Shown: positions 9,200 to 17,677 of the stretch, in pieces | Position numbering within the stretch: the first letter of the stretch is position 1 | Layout of the letters: every line of letters begins with the position of its first letter | Origin: Prorocentrum cordatum | Taxonomy: Eukaryota; Sar; Dinophyceae; Prorocentrales; Prorocentraceae | DNA length: 64,000 nt | NCBI GenBank assembly: GCA_963575745.1 | Contig: CAUYUJ010003589.1 | Span: forward strand, 1-64,000 | Direction: 5' to 3' | Translations under genes and position numbers: made by a program | The notes under the pieces: model-generated | Databases searched by the model: none | What the model saw: the letters and a program-made list of their open reading frames with translations, nothing else | Told to the model about the DNA's origin: nothing

Positions 9200-9620
9200 A
9201 GGAAGTCGACCTGGACGCGATCACCGGGAGCGACATCCGAGAGCTGTTGGCCTCCATTCAGGACGAGTGGGACACGTGGATGGCCTTTGGAGCTGCCCGC
9301 CGTTGCCCTGACTACGAGGTGCAGCGCTATCTGAATAACGGCGCCAAGGTTGTCGTCACCAGGTGGGTGGTAACCCTCCAGCAGATGGAGAAGTCCAAGT
9401 ACTAATCAAGGCTGCTAGTCCAGGGCTGCCACGAGCGTTCGGCGTGCATCAGGAGCGACGCCCCCACGGGCTCGGTGGACCCGCTGATGGTAACTCCCGG
9501 GTTCATGTCACAAGACGGCTGGACAGGGTGCTCTCACTACTCGAAGTCGGCGTACCTTCAGGCCGAGGGGATCGACCGTCTCTTGCTGATCCGTATACCC
9601 ATGAGGCGTCCAACGCATCC
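9200..9620 (+). pseudogene. Copia reverse transcriptase, N-terminal part
   Basis: In one frame, IRELLASIQDEWDTWMAFGA is followed by KVVVTRWVVTLQQ, a TAA stop at 9403-9405, then, in the same frame, SRLLVQGCHE, RSDAPTGSVDPL, DGWTGCSHYSKSAYLQAEG and RLLLIRIP. These follow the order of the copia RVT_2 domain: the K..V..RWV.T.K block, the ARLV.QG block, the D.P.AS block, and the D..SAFLQ block. The catalytic aspartate expected before the SAYLQ block is not evident. The internal stop shows the copy is dead. It is the N-terminal half of the enzyme that copies element RNA into DNA. Confidence 0.88.
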
Positions 9621-9634
9621 AGGCAAAGTGTTCT

Positions 9635-9764
9635 CTTGCCATCTCTCGGACGTCCATTCAACGTGCAATGCTCGTTTTCGTGCGTGTTTTTGCCGATCGA
9701 TGATCCAGGATGCTCTTCGATGGCCGTCGCAGAGAAAAAATGCACACGTCCGAGAGATGCCAAG
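9635..9764. mobile_element. Family J MITE, copy 2, inserted in reverse transcriptase
   Basis: A 130-bp element runs from CTTGCCATCTCTCGGACGTC to ACGTCCGAGAGATGCCAAG, with nearly perfect 19-bp inverted ends. It separates the SAYLQ block from the IYGAKDACRAW block of the copia enzyme, so it entered after the copia. The interior GATCCAGGATGCTCTTCGA is shared with the copies at 3.6 and 25.9 kb. Confidence 0.88.
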
Positions 9765-9930
9765 ATCTACGCTCAGGGCTCGATCTACGGTGCCAAGGAT
9801 GCTTGCCGGGCCTGGTGCGTTATCTACGGGTCAGGGCTCGAGCGAAGCGTGTGCAGGTACGTCAGCGATGGCGAGCTGAGAATGGTCCTTCACAGCCACG
9901 TGGACGGTCGCGATCCTCGAAGAAGGATGG
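9765..9930 (+). pseudogene. Copia reverse transcriptase, catalytic-loop part
   Basis: In a different frame from the preceding block it reads AQGSIYGAKDACRAWCVIYG, then DGELRMVLHSHVDGRD. The first matches the copia LYGLKQ.PR.W block; the second is the active-site block, where Y/HVDD is expected. Here the second aspartate is glycine (HVDG), which would abolish catalysis. It lies directly after the J insertion. Confidence 0.88.
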
Positions 9931-10231
9931 ATCGTTCGACTACTGCGGAGCGCAGATCGACCTGGGCGAGCGCGGAATCCGAGTATCACAGGCGAAGGCA
10001 GTCAAGGCCCTGGAATACATCGACGTGGGCATCCAGCGTAAGAAGGTGAGCGAGGACATCGTGACTGAGGAGGATCTGAGTGCCTTCCGTTGTACGAATG
10101 GTCAGCTGCAGTGGCTTGCCCATCGGACTCGAACAGGCATCGCCTACGTGCAGAACAGCTTGGCCCAGCGAACGTCCGAGCCCACAGTCGCAGATCTTGT
10201 GGCCACCAACATGCTGGTGGACGACGTCTAG
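9928..10231 (+). pseudogene. Copia reverse transcriptase, C-terminal part
   Basis: A third frame reads SFDYCGAQIDLGERGIRVSQ, then LEYIDVG, SEDIVTEEDLSAFRCTNGQL and QWLAHRTRTGIAYVQNSLAQ, ending at a TAG at 10229. This is the thumb/connection part of copia RVT_2 (F.G..I, YI..I, LT..E...R...G.L.WLA..TRPD...). All landmarks are in order with normal spacing; only the reading frame differs. Confidence 0.9.
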
Positions 10232-10295
10232 GAGACGATCGAGAACGGCCTCTACTTCAAGGAAGGCTCGGTGAGGAGTAAGGGAAGGACACGAC

Positions 10296-10790
10296 GGTCC
10301 TAGCCTCCAGGGGCTCCTCGTTCGCCAACGTGGAGGGCGAGAAGAGCCAGGCCAGCGCCGTGCTGTGCTTGGCCAGCGATCCCCAGCGGGTCATCCTCGG
10401 CGCCTGCGACAAGCAAGTTCCTCTGGTGCGGGCCAGCTTCCGGGTGAAGCGCGTATTGCGTTCCACGCTTGCGGAAGAGGCCTACAGTATCAGCGAAGCG
10501 ATAGGGCATGGCCCATTTTTGAGTAAGTGTTGTAAGAGCTCTCCTCGACCAGCGACACCACGGATAAACAGTCCACAAGGAGGAAACTTGCAGTGGTGAC
10601 GGATGACGTAAACCTGAAGATCACAGGAAACCGAGATAGTGGAGCTTGTGCGGATATGAGACCACGCATCGTTGTGTCGATGTTGCGTCAGTGCATGGAA
10701 CCCTTGGAGATTATCGTTCTGATCTGAACACGTACGGAAGCTTGGTGGCAAAAGACCTCAACAAGCTGCTCACATCGGCGGCTCTGCTCC
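10296..10790 (+). pseudogene. Copia RNase H domain, frameshifted
   Basis: SSFANVEGEKSQASAVLCLA and STLAEEAYSISEAIGHG (first frame, to about 10560) match the D...A....KS..G... and R.STLAAE..A...A blocks of copia RNase H. A second frame from 10596 reads VTDDVNLKI and IVVSMLRQC, like the TD..SL.D and R..ID...LR blocks. A third frame near 10719 reads DLNTYGSLVAKDLNKLLTSA, like the final WV.T..QLAD.LTK block. The first catalytic aspartate is replaced by serine (SSFAN for D.SFAN). Confidence 0.85.
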
Positions 10791-10799
10791 TGGCATTCT

Positions 10800-11740
10800 T
10801 CGGTACGAAGACGAACAGGACGCCATCATGTGCACGACCATCCTGGACTACCCCGAGTGCGGCCAGATCCTGGAGAACGACGGCGACACTGGCTACGCGT
10901 ATCGCCGCATCGTGGTCCTTGCTTCTTGTACGACTCTTTCGACAGCAGCGACGACGCAGACTCCTACTGGAGGTGGTGAAGATGCCAGCCAGGGTTTCGG
11001 CATTCCTGCTCCTGATGCTGAGTGTCGTGGTGTTGGCCATGGCGTGCCTCATGTGGCAAATGAGGAGGCAGCTGGCAGGCGCGAGGCGGGCGATCACGAA
11101 ACCACCGCGGGAACCAGGAGCACCGCCACGACAACGAGCACGCCACGACAAAGAGCCAGCCGGAACGGCAGTCATGAAGACCCCGTGGAGGTAGACGACG
11201 ACATGCTCAGGCCAGCGGCCGCGAAGGCGTGCCACTGCCGGAAGGACCGGCAGACAGGCAGCACCGTGATCCATCGAGAGATCGGCGCTCGGGCCGCCAA
11301 GGCCGAATCCAAGAAAGTGCCGAGCGATCTCGCGTCCTCCAGCATCAGCGACAAGCTCTCCGAGAAGGGCCTCGAGAATATCCCAGTCATCATTCGCGTG
11401 GCCGAAGGCGTCTTCAGACACCACAGTCCGATTGGCGACCAGATTGGTCGAGAGAAGGCTACGAGTACGGCGCGTGGCGCGGCTTGGTACTGCGACCGAG
11501 AGACACCTACGAGTGGGAGGCTGCGCCGCCGTGGAGCCTGCGTATCGGAGAAGAACGCGAGGAGCATCCTCGCGGAATCGAGGCCAGGCTCGACGAGTCA
11601 GGCGCCCGTGTCCATACCTCCTATTCTGACGAATGCAGCTACAACTTCATATGTGTGAACTCTAACTTGTCGAGCTCTGCCGACAACAAACCTTCTCCTA
11701 TCTCAGGCGTGGCCGAGAACCGTGACGGGGCAATGAGGCG
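10800..11740 (+). pseudogene. Copia C-terminal extension with one membrane-like segment
   Basis: After RNase H a frame encodes VSAFLLLMLSVVVLAMACLM (about 10997-11056) followed by basic residues, a likely single transmembrane helix. A second frame is open to 11658 and holds a Lys/Glu-rich stretch (SISDKLSEKGLENIP). I recall copia-like proteins of dinoflagellates that continue beyond RNase H with a membrane segment, but cannot verify it here. Function unknown. Confidence 0.4.
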
Positions 11741-11744
11741 GAGC
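11735..11744 (+). promoter_or_regulatory. Probable polypurine tract
   Basis: GAGGCGGAGC lies immediately before the 3' LTR, where the plus-strand primer of an LTR element is expected. It is short and ends in a C. Confidence 0.5.
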
Positions 11745-12124
11745 TGCTGGAGTGCGAGCTGTCAGTCTCCCTGCTTATCCTTCCCTCCTCCTTGCTGGCC
11801 GCGCCCCCTCCTGTCTTCCACCCCTCACGCCTGCTGCCCTTCGGCTCACACGGGCCCCTTGGCCATTCAACGGTCGCCGCCCCGCGGGCGGCCCACAGCG
11901 ATATTTCAAGGCCTGGAAATGGTAATATTTCCGTCACCTTGAAAGCGTGAATATTACCACCATCACCGAGATCGGGATCTTCTCCCCTCGGTAGAGGCAC
12001 ACCGCCGATATTGGTGTTGGTGTCAATCTCTAGGCCTGCGAGATATCGATCCGAGCTCGCTCCTTCGTGCGGGGAGCGCGGGGAAAAGCATCGGAGACGC
12101 CACACCGCTGCGCGGACTCCGCCA
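11745..12124 (+). repeat. 3' LTR of the copia element, interrupted
   Basis: Starts TGCTGGAGTGCGAGCTGTCA and ends GCGGACTCCGCCA. Without the 137-bp insertion at 11905-12041 and its extra 5-bp duplication it comes to about 238 bp, close to the 235 bp of the 5' LTR. Substitutions and small indels separate the two LTRs, so the insertion is not recent. Confidence 0.9.
11905..12041. mobile_element. 137-bp insertion in the 3' LTR
   Basis: Relative to the 5' LTR the sequence is interrupted between GATAT (11900-11904) and a second GATAT (12042-12046), a 5-bp target duplication. The insert carries AGGCCT near each end and an internal imperfect inverted pair (AATATTACCACCATCACC and GATATTGGTGTTGGTGTC). 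No other copy was seen in the window. Confidence 0.75.
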
Positions 12125-12129
12125 GAGAC

Positions 12130-12368
12130 CGGCACGGGTAATCCGACCACCAACCAAAAGCACGTCACCACCAACAACACCAAACTCGTCTAGAGTGAGG
12201 GTCGCCAGAACACGAAGTGCCATACATTCGCCACCAGCATCGTCACCACGACATCGACGGTGACGACCACCACACGACCAACGCGAAAAACGGCACTGAC
12301 AATTGCAAGCAAATTTCTTGACATGGTCGATAACATCGCTGCCCAGCAGAAATGAACCGTGGAGGACG
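12130..12368. other. Unassigned spacer right of the copia element
   Basis: Moderate-GC sequence with ACC/CAC-rich patches. No gene or terminal repeat is recognised. Confidence 0.4.
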
Positions 12369-12369
12369 T

Positions 12370-12720
12370 GAATCCAGCGGTGGCGACGAGGGCCTCCCAG
12401 GAAGCCCCAAAAAAGAAAAACAGGCGCAAGTAGTGGTATGGGTACCTTTTCCTCTTCCGAAGTCGAAAGGACCAGTCACATGAGAATAAATGAACACAAG
12501 AGCCTTCACTGGAGAAACGAAACGGTACCGACATTCCTACTCCCCGGACCTCTCCTGGGGCGAGCTCTGACCAGAATTCCGAGGCGAATCAAGCGGTGGC
12601 AACGAGGGCCTCAAAGGAGGCCCCAAAAAGGGAAAGCGAGGGAGGGGTAGCGGTATGGGTAACATTTCTTCCTCCGGATGCAAAGAGACCAAATCAGCTG
12701 ATGATAGATGAGCACAAGAA
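12370..12720. repeat. Direct duplication of about 130 bp
   Basis: 12375-12500 and 12590-12716 align well: CGGTGGCGACGAGGGCCTCC against CGGTGGCAACGAGGGCCTCA, TAGTGGTATGGGTA against TAGCGGTATGGGTA, and ATAAATGAACACAAGAG against ATAGATGAGCACAAGAA. About 85 bp of other sequence lies between them. The B element begins right at the end of the second copy. Confidence 0.7.
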
Positions 12721-12919
12721 TAGGGGAACAAAAAGTGACATAAACATAAAAACTCGGAGGTACGCGCGGATTTCTCGGATCGGCGCTGGGGCCCCCCTGC
12801 GGCGCCTCCGGCGCCGCCCCTGGCGCGCTCCGCGCGCCAGGGAGGGGGGTCCAACGCCGATCCGAGAAATCCGCGCGGACCTCCGAGTTGTTATGTTTAT
12901 GCCACTTGTTGGTTCCCTA
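12721..12919. mobile_element. Family B foldback MITE, copy 1
   Basis: A 199-bp near-complete palindrome starts TAGGGGAACAAAAAGTGACA and ends with the inverted partner GCCACTTGTTGGTTCCCTA. The arms continue through ACTCGGAGGTACGCGCGGAT and the core is a GC-rich hairpin of GGCGCC and GCGCGC blocks. Flanks are AAGAA (12716-12720) and AGGAA (12920-12924), a 4-of-5 match to the 5-bp duplication seen at other copies. Confidence 0.87.
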
Positions 12920-13540
12920 AGGAACCTTCATCATGTCCAGCAGGAGGGGCACCACAGACAGCGACCGCAGAGGCGGCACCAGACCAGACTTCTCCACAGG
13001 CCTGGGCCTCCGAGAGCCCCCGCCCTCGAGACACGAGCCTACAGGGCAGTTTTTAAAACATGGGATTGTTTGTAAAAAATAGGATTGTTAATATATGATC
13101 AGTGTATGAATCAACGTATGCATGATCCGCACGCGGAGCATGTATCAAAACGGCACTGTATGGGCCTCGAGGCAGGGCACGCAGTCTGGCGCCGGCCGCC
13201 AGAGACACAGGCCAGCACCGGGACTGGGCCCCACGCAACCGCAGCTCGGCCTGCAAGGCCTGCCCACTGACCCGCTCTCCTCGACGCAGTCGCCACCGCC
13301 TCCGTCGCCGTCGCCGCCGTCGCCGCCGCTGCGTGCGCACACGCCTCCCCCGAGAAGCACCCGCTCACAGAGGCAGCCCGTGCCCGATCTACGCAGCGCG
13401 CGTGCCGAGACGGCTCGCCCGCCCACGTTTTGGCACACCACCGCGGACTGTGAAGGCAAGCTTGCGAAGAAGCATCGAAGGACAGCTCGGGCAACACGCC
13501 TCCGCGATACCCTCACCGTATTCCAGGTGCGAAGGAAGCG
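12920..13540. other. Unassigned GC-rich spacer
   Basis: No convincing gene. Several frames on both strands are open between 13120 and 13500 owing to CCGCCG-type triplets near 13290-13330. Confidence 0.4.
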
Positions 13541-13825
13541 GCAAGGGAGGAGAGGGGAAGGGGCACGACGGGAGGGAACGGGGAGGTACGGGGCGGGAGG
13601 GAGGGTGGGCAAGACAGACAGAGGGAATAGGCAGGGAGGGAGGGAGAGGGAGGGAACGAGAGGGAGAGAGAGAGAGAGAGAGAGAGCGGGATAGAGAGAG
13701 AGAGAGGAAACAAGACAGAGGAGGGGGTAGCCGAAGAGGGGAAGGGGGGAGTCAGGAGGGATGAAGCAATTAGGGGGAAGGAGGAGGAGGAGGAGGAGGA
13801 GGAGGAGGAGGAGGAGGAGGAGGTC
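13541..13825. repeat. Purine-rich GGGA/GAGA/GGA tract
   Basis: AGGGA and GAGAGA runs are followed by a clean GGA array at 13775-13822. It reads as arginine/glutamate or proline/serine repeats. Confidence 0.9.
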
Positions 13826-15115
13826 GTTGTGAACAAACTCCAGCAACAAATGGGATCACAGCTTGGGTCGAGTGGGAGAAATCCCTTCCATTACCTCCAC
13901 CTCCCCTCCCTCATGACATGTTTATTCGTCCGTTTCGTGCCGTCCTCCTCATCCTTTCCCAAAAGGGGTGATGGGCGGGGTGATGAAGGGGGAGGGGGGA
14001 CGGAAGGGGGACGGGGAACTTGAACGGACGAAGGGGAGTTGAGAGGAAGCTCCTGGGAGACCTTCGCAGGGACGAGTAAGGACTGCTACGCCCGATGCAA
14101 GGGCTAGTCAGCTATAGTCCATCATCTTTGGTGAACGCACAAGTCGCCAGACTTAGCCGCCATAGCATATCAAGCGGGACTCAACAGGATCAGGCTGGAT
14201 GTCGGCCAAGGATGTACCAGAGCCGATGCTGGATCCTAGCTCCCACGAGCTGCACGCCATGGGAAGGGAGGCCGACAAGGGGAAGGGATGAGTGATATCA
14301 CACGGCCATGAAAGGAAGAGGAGGCGCAAGCAAAGGGGGGAGGCGGCGCATAGACGGACATGAGAGGGATGGTAAACAGAGGAGCGGGGAGAAGAGGGGA
14401 GAGGGGAGGGGATCGAGCAGGGGACGGGGAGGAGGAGGAGGGGGAGGGAGAGAAGAGGCGAGGACGGCGTGTGTGGGGGGGGGGTCAGGCTCAGAAGCCA
14501 GTGGGGACCAGGTCAAGCCTGGGCACAAACAACGACACACGACAGCTGGGGGAGGCTACTTCCGTGCTGTTTTTTTTGGGGGGGGGGCTGGGCAGTCGGG
14601 ACACAACTAGGCCGATCCACGACCCTGCACGGATGAGCAAGACTCTTGTGCACTGGCGGTGGCATGTGCGCCACACCTCTCACCCTAGACAGTCCCTCGA
14701 AGCACCTGAGGCCTGTGTGTGGCAGGACACGTGGGATGCACAGGGTGCCCGAGGGGGTCGGGAGCAGGGTGTCCAGATCTCGCACAGGGTCAAGGGCAGA
14801 AAGAACGCACTTGACCACGAGGACAAGCCTTACGATCCAAATCTGACACTTGAGGGTACAGCCTGAATTGACAGGCTCGTGGCCAGCTCTCCGCAACCGA
14901 CCACGTCTCACGCAAAGGAGGGGAGAGGAAGGGGTGCATGAGGGTGAGGGGGCAGGGGGGAGAGGAAAAAGATGAGAGGAGGGGAGCGGATTGCGGTAGA
15001 GGGAGGCGGGCAAGGGCAGGGACAAGTGCAAAGCATGGGGGGGCGGGAGAGGGGAACAACAAACAGCGTCGCAAATGGTCCCTCCGTCCGCCGTAACCAT
15101 CTCTTCCTAATCCGC
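13826..15115. other. Unassigned stretch with purine-rich patches
   Basis: Purine-rich at 13960-14030, 14300-14480 and 14915-15000, with a G run at about 14577. A 14360-14866 plus frame ends in a balanced stretch (RVKGRKNALDHEDKPYDPNL), but the minus strand is open too, so no gene is called. Confidence 0.4.
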
Positions 15116-15117
15116 TG

Positions 15118-15190
15118 CATCCTCCTCCTCCTCCTCCTCCTCCTCCTCCTCCTCTTGTTGCTGCTGCTCCTCCTTCTTCTGCTGTTGCTC
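15118..15190. repeat. TCC/TTG triplet microsatellite
   Basis: Twelve CTC/TCC triplets followed by CTTGTTGCTGCTGCTCC and TTCTTCTGCTGTTGC. Confidence 0.9.
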
Positions 15191-15595
15191 ATTCGCCTAA
15201 CAGTGAACTCCGCGGGACATGGAAGGCAACTAAGAGGGCCGAGCGGCCAGGAGAGCAACCGCGATGTAGGTGCGCGGATACCGGCGGGCCGATACCTGTT
15301 GGTGGAGAGCAGCAAGAGATACACCCTGGAGGCAGGGACAGGGGGAGGTGGGAGAGGTGAGGTGGAGGAAGGCAATACAGGTGCGCTCGAGGTACATCTG
15401 CCATCCCCTCCTCGCTCCGATCCCATCTCGTTGAGCGCCGCATTTTCTGCTTCGACGGTCCAATTATCGAATGACGCCCTGTCCCTTGAATGACATTTGC
15501 AATGCGAGAGGGCCAGGGACCAGACGAAAGGATGGACGAGGGGGATGAAGGGGGCCAAGGGGAGAAGGAAAAGGAGGAGGAAGCCAGCGAGGACA
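15191..15595. other. Unassigned spacer
   Basis: No tandem structure or terminal repeat and no convincing gene. Purine-rich from 15500. Confidence 0.4.
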
Positions 15596-15715
15596 ACTAG
15601 GACAAGGCGGGAGACGACGACGGCGATGACGACAACGACGTCGACTACGACGACGATTACGACGACGACGACGACGACGACAGTGACAAAAGCGACGACG
15701 ACGACGAACACTTAG
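15596..15715. repeat. GAC/ACG triplet array
   Basis: Imperfect GACGACGACGACGACGA runs, interrupted by GATTAC and AGTGAC. It encodes aspartate, threonine or arginine repeats depending on phase. Confidence 0.9.
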
Positions 15716-16004
15716 TGCAGCGAGGCCATCTATCAGTTTGGGGATTCTCGGGCGCGCGGGTCCTCGGGAACCTTTTTTATGGAGACGGTGGCACAACTAA
15801 ACCCGCACGAGAGGCGGCGCCTGTACCAGACAGTACCAGGGTAGAGAAGAGTCGTAGTCATCCTCGACAGGGGTGCGCCCGAGTAGCCCCCGTGGGTGTA
15901 TCCCAGGGTTCCCCCCTTTTGTTTGAAGCGGCCAGACTTTTCGGGGCGGAGCTCGGGGAGTGGGTGAGAAAGACCGCCCGTGACCGTGTTCATGTCAAGT
16001 GCTG

Positions 16005-16178
16005 TCGGGGATCTGCTGGCCCAGATCAATCCAGACCTGGGTCGGTCGGCCCCTGCAGGATCCTGCGGGATCCTGCGCCCAAGGCCGGGTCAGTGAGCCC
16101 CCAGCCCTACAGGATCCTGCGGGATCCGGCGCCCTGGCTGACCTCCGCTTGCATCGACCCCCAGCTGTGGAGCCCCGA
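16005..16178. mobile_element. Family D inverted-repeat element, copy 1
   Basis: 174 bp from TCGGGGATCTGC to GGAGCCCCGA. Flanks TGCTG (16000-16004) and CGCTG (16179-16183) match the 5-bp duplication seen perfectly at two other copies. It contains two blocks of GCAGGATCCTGCGGGATCC type. Inner inverted matches GATCAATCCAG and CTGGCTGACC mirror the other copies. Confidence 0.82.
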
Positions 16179-16219
16179 CGCTGGCAGGGGGACGGCACGC
16201 CGGCTCTCGAGAGGAGGCC

Positions 16220-16960
16220 AAAGGAGGGCGACGGAGGAGGAGGAGGAGGAGGACCACGAAGAGGAGGGGGAGGAGGGGGATGGGGGAGAACGAGGAGGAG
16301 GAGGAGGAGGAGGAGGAGGAGGAGGAGGAGGAGGAGGAGGAGGAGAAGGATGAGGAGGAGGAAGGAGGAAGGAGGAGGAGGAGGCGCCGAGGCGCCGAGG
16401 CGAGAGCGTCCTTCAGGACGGCCGACACCAGTAGGCGGACACGATCCGAGCGGACGCAGCAGAGAACATATATCACACCGACGGCGGTTCGAGGGCGGCG
16501 ACGCCCGCATCGGGCAGCGTCGGGGGAGGGAGGAGGGCAGCATTCGCAGTGAGCAGTGGCAGAGGGCGAGGGGAGAGCGGCAGGCGCCGAGGCGAGAGTG
16601 TCCTCTTCGGAACGGCCGAAGACGAACGGTCGAAATAGGATCCGAGTTGGGAAGCACCGAGGAAAGGCCATGCCGAAGGCGGTCCGACGTAGAAGACGAG
16701 GGAGAGGCGATGCCCGCACTGGTCAGCAGCAGGGAGGAGGGTGATACTCACAGGGAGCATAGGCCGAGCGGAACAAGCAGGGGGGCTGAACGAGGAGGAG
16801 AGAAGACAGGAGAAGAGGAGGGGCGGGGAAGCAAGGAACGGACGGGGATGGGGAGAAGGAAGGGAGAGGAGCAAGTGGGGAGGAGGAGGAGGAGGAGGAG
16901 GAGAAAGAAAAGGAGGAGGAGGAGGAGGAGGAGGAGGAGGAGGAGTAGAGGAGAAGGAGG
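16220..16960. repeat. GGA arrays with a GC-rich middle
   Basis: GGA arrays at 16227-16385 and 16878-16950 flank 500 bp of GC-rich sequence in which a GGCGCCGAGGCGAGAG-containing segment appears twice (about 16390 and 16586), each followed by GTCCTNTTCGGAACGGCCG-like sequence. The long open frames are composition effects. Confidence 0.75.
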
Positions 16961-17005
16961 GGATGGGGAAGGTGGGCAAGAATATTTGAGGGTCTGGGTA
17001 ATTGT

Positions 17006-17536
17006 ATGTCTGCTGCTCTCCAATTAGAAGACCTAGGCAATCTACGCAAAGAGGGCCGCGCAAAGCACAGAATACCTGCAATAACAGCGCCAGACCTCAC
17101 GGCAGAGGGTGATATGCAGCGTATTTACTTGAACGTCCCTTCATTCCTCTACCTCTTAGAACTTATAACAATGATAAGTTGTATAAGGGTAAGGGTTTTT
17201 CCTCGAGCGTTCCTGTCTACTGCTTCCAGAGACGTCACAGAAGAGGCGGGTCTTCCCCCCTCGCTGGTCTCCCTCCTCCTCCGCCTCCTCCTCCTCCTCC
17301 GCCTCCTCCTCCTCCTCACAGTCCGCCTCCCCCTGCCCTTCATCCTTCACCCTCCTCCTTCTTCTCCTGCTCCTCCTCGTTTTCATCCGCCACCTCCTCC
17401 CCCCCTCCTCCCCCCTTCTCCCCGCTTCACTCACCCTTCCCCCGCTCCAAGTCACTCTTCCAGGCCCCACCCACTCCCTCTGAGCAGGGACCGACCGTCC
17501 CGGCATTCCTATAGGCCTATCACGACATGTTCTTAG
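17006..17536 (+). CDS. Uncertain ATG-initiated open reading frame
   Basis: The first 85 codons lie in moderate-GC, non-repetitive DNA and read as a balanced sequence (MSAALQLEDLGNLRKEGRAK at the ATG; later AEGDMQRIYLNVPSFLYLLE), with one hydrophobic stretch near residues 45-65. The rest runs into a CTC microsatellite giving leucine and proline repeats and then the left end of a family C element, so the annotated stop is not credible. If real, only about 17006-17260 would be coding. No family is recognised. Confidence 0.2.
   Translation: MSAALQLEDLGNLRKEGRAKHRIPAITAPDLTAEGDMQRIYLNVPSFLYLLELITMISCIRVRVFPRAFLSTASRDVTEEAGLPPSLVSLLLRLLLLLRLLLLLTVRLPLPFILHPPPSSPAPPRFHPPPPPPLLPPSPRFTHPSPAPSHSSRPHPLPLSRDRPSRHSYRPITTCS
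17260..17470. repeat. TCC/CCT-rich microsatellite
   Basis: Imperfect CTCCTCCGCCTCCTCCTC runs followed by a C/T-rich tail. Confidence 0.9.
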
Positions 17537-17677
17537 AACCCAACAAGGTTCGAAAACAATGTTCGTAGAACATGAACCCGACGTGTTAAAACAAGACAGT
17601 CCCAGCCAGAAATGTTCTAAGACCATTCATTGTTTGGTAGGCATATAGGCACGCCAGGACGCTTCGCCACTGCTTGA
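17481..17677. mobile_element. Family C inverted-repeat element, copy 2
   Basis: 197 bp from TGAGCAGGGACCGACCGTCC to GCTTCGCCACTGCTTGA, imperfect inverted ends. Internal GTTCTNAGAAC-like palindromes are at 17529-17541, 17560-17572 and about 17612. The inner ends CCTATAGGCCTA and GGCATATAGGC pair. No coding capacity. Confidence 0.8.

Larger units (their letters stand above)
7102..12124 (+). mobile_element. Degenerate Ty1/copia LTR retrotransposon
   Basis: A 5.0-kb element is bounded by direct repeats starting TGCT and ending CGCCA, with a perfect 5-bp duplication GAGAC at 7097-7101 and 12125-12129. Five bases is the usual copia target length. A primer-binding-site-like sequence follows the 5' LTR. 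Reverse transcriptase and RNase H blocks appear in copia order between 9.2 and 10.8 kb, and a short purine-rich tract precedes the 3' LTR. The coding part is broken by a TAA at 9403, frame changes near 9770, 9930, 10300, 10596 and 10720, and an inserted J element. Only about 1.4 kb of non-inserted sequence lies between the primer site and reverse transcriptase, too little for complete gag, protease and integrase, so that part seems deleted. Insertions in it are A (7537-7679), J (9635-9764) and a 137-bp element in the 3' LTR; copies of H and I and a fragment of O also lie inside it. Confidence 0.93.

Noticed and set aside
7102-12124. An endogenous retrovirus
   Set aside because: Domain blocks and order fit Ty1/copia, and no envelope-type gene is seen.
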